DNA of 11,786 nucleotides, taken from assembly GCA_003024985.2 (NCBI GenBank), contig PXIH01S0001202.1, one strand, 5' to 3'. Below the pieces are notes generated by a model. The model did not search any database. It had not been told where the DNA came from and worked only from the letters and a program-made list of their open reading frames with translations. A program made the translations under genes and the position numbers. Below are positions 8,665-11,786 of the stretch, one piece after another (position 1 is the first letter of the stretch; each line of letters opens with the position of its first letter). Source of the stretch: Euperipatoides rowelli. Taxonomy: Eukaryota; Onychophora; Udeonychophora; Euonychophora; Peripatopsidae.

Positions 8665-9378
8665 ACCAAAAAAGTCATTTTGACGGGCTTTTAACTAGTA
8701 TTATATAAATAAGTCATATGTAGCTGCAGTTCAGTATGAGGATTACAAACATAAAGTTAGGTATTAAATTATATCTACAAATATAAAATGGCATATTGAA
8801 TTAAATAACTATGTATTGTATCCAAAAGTTATAGATATCAAAATATTGTGATCTGAGAATGCATGATTGTGAATGTCCTAATGTCTCTTTGACTTGAGTA
8901 TCTATAGAGAATTAAAAATACTTGTTTTTTTTAATATAATTAATAATTCAAGGAGTTTATAAATTTGCTAAACTAGATTGATTTAGAATTTGTATTTTAT
9001 AAAACATAGTGCCAAAAGAAATACCATGTTCTAATATGTTATGTCATGCTGGATTTATCTGGCCTTTAAAGGTGATCTGGGAGAACATGTACCTTAATTT
9101 TGAACATTAATAACAATACAATATATTTTAAATGCATTAAAAAATTTTGAAGATATAAATGAAAAATTACACAGCTGATGTAAAGTATTTATAAAAGAAC
9201 CCTGGATAGGTCATGAATTACTTCACTTTGATTCATGGTCTGGATAATGTATGCCATAAGATAATGCATATATAACTCACTTTTGTTATAAATTTTTTTT
9301 TTACTTTTGTTCTTACAGGAATGTCCAAATGGTTCAAATTAATAAACATTGCAATACAAGATTAGTTAACTATCTAAA
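8665..9378. other. AT-rich non-coding stretch
   Basis: No gene seen. A pyrimidine-rich run ending in ACAG at 9318 looks like a splice acceptor, but the frame behind it closes after about 14 codons. A pair of 8-bp inverted repeats (9025-9032 and 9082-9089) has a loop of 49 bases and is probably chance. Confidence 0.6.
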
Positions 9379-9392
9379 CCCNCCCCCCCCCC
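9379..9392. repeat. C14 homopolymer with one N
   Basis: Fourteen positions of C with an N at 9382, followed by ATC. The N probably reflects a sequencing or assembly problem at the run, so its true length is uncertain. Confidence 0.85.
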
Positions 9393-9905
9393 ATCTTTCA
9401 GGTCTGGCTAACAACAGATAAAACCACAATATTAAAAGTACTGTATGTGTTTAGCTTGAAATATTGAATGCTTAATGTAATGGGGAGGAGTCTAGGAAAA
9501 TAGATCATTCTATTGACTAAGAGTTACAACTCATGATATTATTCCAAATAATTTAGTTCTCTGTATGACAGATTGGGTGATCACTTTTAAATATTAATAT
9601 TTTAACAAAGTACAAAGAATGAAATGAAAAAAAATATTCTCATCATTGAACAGCGATCAATTTAGACATTGAGCATTGTCTAAGTTATTTACACAATTTT
9701 TTTCAAACAACTGAATTACACAAAGTGCATTTTTTGGGGGGAGGGGATTAAACAATAAACTGATTTGCAAGTCTGGTTGAACTCATTATCACACTTTGCA
9801 CAGATGATAAGACAACCTACGCAAATAACTCTGTAAAAAGTTAATAGATGCCACCAAGTGAAAAAATTGTGATAAATTAAAAAATAAACCAAAGCCATGA
9901 TTTGC
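9393..9905. other. AT-rich non-coding stretch
   Basis: No gene seen. A minus-strand open frame at 9716-9910 begins at the edge of the following minisatellite and has no coding support. Confidence 0.6.
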
Positions 9906-10390
9906 ATCATTTAGATTTGAATCATTTTGATTTGTGTCGTTTTGATTTGAGTCATTTCAATTAGAGACGTTTCGATTCGAGACGTTTCGATTCGAGACGT
10001 TTCGATTCGAGACGTTTCGATTCGAGACGTTTCGATTCGAGACGTTTCGATTCGAGACGTTTCGATTCGAGTCGTTTCGATTCGAGTCGTTTCGATTCGA
10101 GTCGTTTCGATTCGAGTCCTTTCGATTCGAGTCCTTTCGATTCGAGTCGTTTCGATTCGAGTCGTTTCGATTCGAGCCGTTTCGATTCGAGCCGTTTCGA
10201 TTCGAGCCGTTTCGATTCGAGTCGTTTCGAGTCGTTTCGATTCGAGTCATTTCGATTTGAGTCGTTTCAAGTCGTTTCGATTCGAGTAGTTTCGATTCGA
10301 GTCATTTCGATTCGAGGCATTTTGATTCAAGTCATTTCAATTTGACTCATTAAGATTTGAGTCATTTCAATTTGAATCATTTCATCATTA
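9906..10390. repeat. 15-bp CpG-rich minisatellite, about 32 units
   Basis: The core unit is GTCGT-TTCGA-TTCGA, itself three related pentamers of the form NTCGN. The clean core runs from 9966 to about 10315 with units in strict 15-bp register. It holds a block of seven GACGT-type units (9966-10070), then GTCGT, GTCCT, GTCGT and GCCGT blocks. Two 10-bp units at 10221 and 10261 have lost one pentamer. Both edges (9906-9965 and 10316-10390) are decayed, mostly by CG to TG or CA changes. The unit length is a multiple of three and contains no stop trinucleotide on either strand, so all six frames are open across the core. The minus-strand frame at 9957-10250, with repeated (S/D)NRN(D/V) residues, is a by-product of this rather than a gene. 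Confidence 0.95.
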
Positions 10391-10691
10391 AGTTGTTGGT
10401 AAATAAATATTATTTTTACTGGAGTTGTTTGTAATAGCTTAATAATTAAATTTAACAAAAAACAAAAATTCCTAGTGTTGTAATTTTGATTTTTTTTATA
10501 AAATTTGTGCCAAGTGTCATTTAATTTAAAATATCTTTATTAAAATCAACTTTTTCATGAAGATTATTAAGTTAATAAATAAACATAGAATATTTATTTC
10601 GATTTTTTTTTTTTACAGCTATAAAAATGTCTGGCAAAGGAAAAGTTTTAAAATTTGTTTCTTTTATACAGTAAAAAAAAGATAGTGTATG
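10391..10691. other. AT-rich non-coding stretch
   Basis: No supported gene. A T-rich run ending in TACAG at 10618 resembles a 3' splice site. It is followed by a 15-codon frame (10627-10674) beginning MSGKGK, too short to assign. Confidence 0.55.
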
Positions 10692-10699
10692 TAGTACAT
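10692..10699. repeat. left target-site duplication (imperfect)
   Basis: TAGTACAT, matching AAGTACAG at 11103-11110 in 6 of 8 positions. Both have the central TA expected for Buster-type hAT insertions. Confidence 0.6.
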
Positions 10700-11102
10700 C
10701 AGGCGTGATCAACCTTTAAGAGTATAAGAGCTACTTATCATTTTTCTAATTTCTTGCGATCGACCTCAACAAAAAAACTGAACAAAAAAATGGCGGTCAA
10801 AAATACTCACACCTAATGGAAGCTCGAAATTATGAACTTCGCATATGCATTTTATGAACATTTTAAGTTTCAAAACCTGATTTTTATGGGAATATCGATA
10901 TTTTAGCGTGTTTGATGAAGGGATGAAATCAAGCCGATTCGTATTATGGGAATATCGATATTTTAGTGTGTTTGATGAAGGGATGAAATCAAGCCGATTC
11001 GTAAAATGTGCATGTAAAAATATTGAATTTTTTTTCAGAGATTTTTTCTGGTTTTGAAAATCGCCTGAATTTTTCAAAAGATCGACCGGTTGAGCAGGCC
11101 TG
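10700..11102. mobile_element. short non-autonomous hAT element, 403 bp
   Basis: The left end reads CAGGCGTGATCAACC. The right end, reverse-complemented, reads CAGGCCTGCTCAACC, matching at 13 of 15 positions. The form CAGGNNTGNTCAACC is characteristic of hAT termini. Flanking 8-bp direct repeats agree at 6 of 8 positions. The motif GATCGACC occurs just inside both ends. No transposase is encoded. A minus-strand open frame spanning 10766-11116 shows a repeated peptide only because it crosses the internal 60-bp duplication. The element is not the same family as the one at 2894-3686, since its terminal sequence differs. Confidence 0.75.
10884..11003. repeat. 60-bp tandem duplication inside the hAT element
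   Basis: Two head-to-tail copies, 10884-10943 and 10944-11003, differ at one position (C at 10907 against T at 10967). Each copy contains the perfect 12-bp palindrome AATATCGATATT (10891-10902 and 10951-10962). The high identity points to a recent duplication or to homogenisation. Confidence 0.95.
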
Positions 11103-11110
11103 AAGTACAG
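11103..11110. repeat. right target-site duplication (imperfect)
   Basis: AAGTACAG, the degenerate partner of 10692-10699. Confidence 0.6.
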
Positions 11111-11504
11111 GTACATTTCTTTGTATTCCTATGGAAATTTAATACTAAATTTCACCTGTTTAGATTATAATTAGGACTATATATTTTAGGAACCAAACTA
11201 AATTGATGCTCTGGTGTATTATAAAAATATATTTTNGTTGTTATAAAATTATTAATACTGATTTTCAAGTATTAAAATTAACATAAAATATATATTTATT
11301 TATTTGCATATAAAAAAGGTCTCATGACATTTTTAATACAACAATTTTTAAAAGCTGAAGTTCGGTGGCCTCTGAATTTTTGGTGGAAAAAAAAATGGCC
11401 TATTCTAGAAAATTCTACAAAAAATAGTATCCTAAATAAAATCAGAATATGAATTTGTAAGTAGTCAAGAAACATCTGTAGCTTAGCTTTGTGTTGGAGA
11501 TGAT
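11111..11504. other. AT-rich non-coding stretch
   Basis: No gene, RNA or bounded repeat seen. A single N lies at 11236. Confidence 0.6.
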
Positions 11505-11516
11505 GGGGGGGGGGGG
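11505..11516. repeat. G12 homopolymer
   Basis: Twelve G residues preceded by GATGAT. On the complementary strand this is C12 followed by ATCATC, in line with the C-run-then-AT pattern of the other tracts. Confidence 0.9.
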
Positions 11517-11554
11517 TGATATGCTGTAAATAAAAGTATAGCTTTATAAATTTT

Positions 11555-11579
11555 TAATATTGTTTTTCAAGCAATATTA
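11555..11579. repeat. small hairpin, 8-bp perfect stem
   Basis: TAATATTG and CAATATTA flank a 9-base loop. The stem is AT-rich and weak, and could be chance. Confidence 0.5.
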
Positions 11580-11702
11580 TAAATAGATATATTAGTCAAG
11601 CAATAAATCTGTTTTCTAAATAACTTAAATTATAATCGCTGTCAGATTATGGCCTAGGCTACCAAGGTCCGAGTTTAAGGAAGAAAATTTAAAGGGGACA
11701 GC

Positions 11703-11718
11703 TTTTTTTTTTTTTTTT
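11703..11718. repeat. T16 homopolymer
   Basis: Sixteen T residues following AGGGGACAGC. It could be the complement of a poly-A tail of a retroposed copy reading leftwards on the minus strand, but no body is recognised. The window ends shortly after in NN, suggesting a contig edge. Confidence 0.85.
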
Positions 11719-11786
11719 AATAAAGTGTTTTTTAATTAAAAATTAAATTATTTAATAATTTTATATTATATGGTTTGTAGTGANNC

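Noticed and set aside
9025-9089. 8-bp inverted repeat AGAACATG/CATGTTCT
   Set aside because: The stem is short with a 49-base loop, as expected by chance in this composition.
4314-9373. Resemblance between 4314-4374 and 9333-9373 (TTCAAAT, ATTGCAA, AAGA-TA-TTAACTAT in the same order)
   Set aside because: Only short AT-rich words match with unequal spacing, which is too weak to call a shared repeat without an alignment score.
9716-9910. 64-codon minus-strand open frame
   Set aside because: It begins at the edge of the minisatellite and has no recognised domain or exon signal.
9957-10250. 97-codon minus-strand frame with repeated NRN(D/V)S residues
   Set aside because: It is a direct consequence of a 15-bp tandem repeat without stop trinucleotides.
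8197-10390. CRISPR-like array
   Set aside because: The repeats are directly adjacent without unique spacers, and the host appears eukaryotic. Both arrays are minisatellites.
10766-11116. 116-codon minus-strand open frame with a duplicated 20-residue segment
   Set aside because: It lies almost wholly inside the short hAT element and runs past its boundary. The repeated peptide comes from the 60-bp DNA duplication, and nothing resembles a transposase.

Overview
This window looks like AT-rich, non-coding DNA from an animal nuclear genome, most likely an invertebrate. The signs are very low GC, stops in every frame at short intervals, micro- and minisatellites, isolated G/C homopolymers, single N bases, and short non-autonomous hAT-type DNA transposons. 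A mollusc such as a freshwater snail would fit, but nothing here proves the lineage. There are no operons, ribosome-binding sites or other bacterial signals. No complete protein-coding gene, rRNA or convincing tRNA was found.

Layout. Positions 1-2893 are AT-rich single-copy-looking DNA. They hold one weak candidate terminal exon on the minus strand (873-1057) and a C11 tract with a (TG)7 microsatellite (2055-2130). Positions 2894-3686 are a well-bounded non-autonomous hAT element, with terminal inverted repeats and a perfect 8-bp target-site duplication. Positions 3687-4590 are T-rich and then AAT/GAT-rich simple sequence. Positions 4591-5518 are a possible second, decayed hAT-like element with a good right end and a doubtful left end. 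Positions 5519-8196 are mostly featureless but contain a poly-C block resembling that right end, two sets of perfect palindromes and a strong 16-bp-stem hairpin (6306-6346). Positions 8197-8664 are a degenerate 30-bp minisatellite with a 100-bp higher-order duplication at its right edge. Positions 9906-10390 are a 15-bp, CpG-dense minisatellite (about 32 units) whose clean core sits between decayed edges. Positions 10700-11102 are another short hAT-type element that carries an internal 60-bp tandem duplication. The remainder, to 11786, is AT-rich DNA with a G12 tract, a T16 tract and terminal Ns.

No genes act together here. The window reads as an intergenic region or a large intron that has accumulated transposons and tandem repeats. 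The open frames longer than 60 codons are explained by chance or by repeats that lack stop trinucleotides. The most informative structures are the two bounded hAT elements, the CpG-rich 15-bp array with its age gradient, and the set of C/G homopolymers that share flanking sequence.
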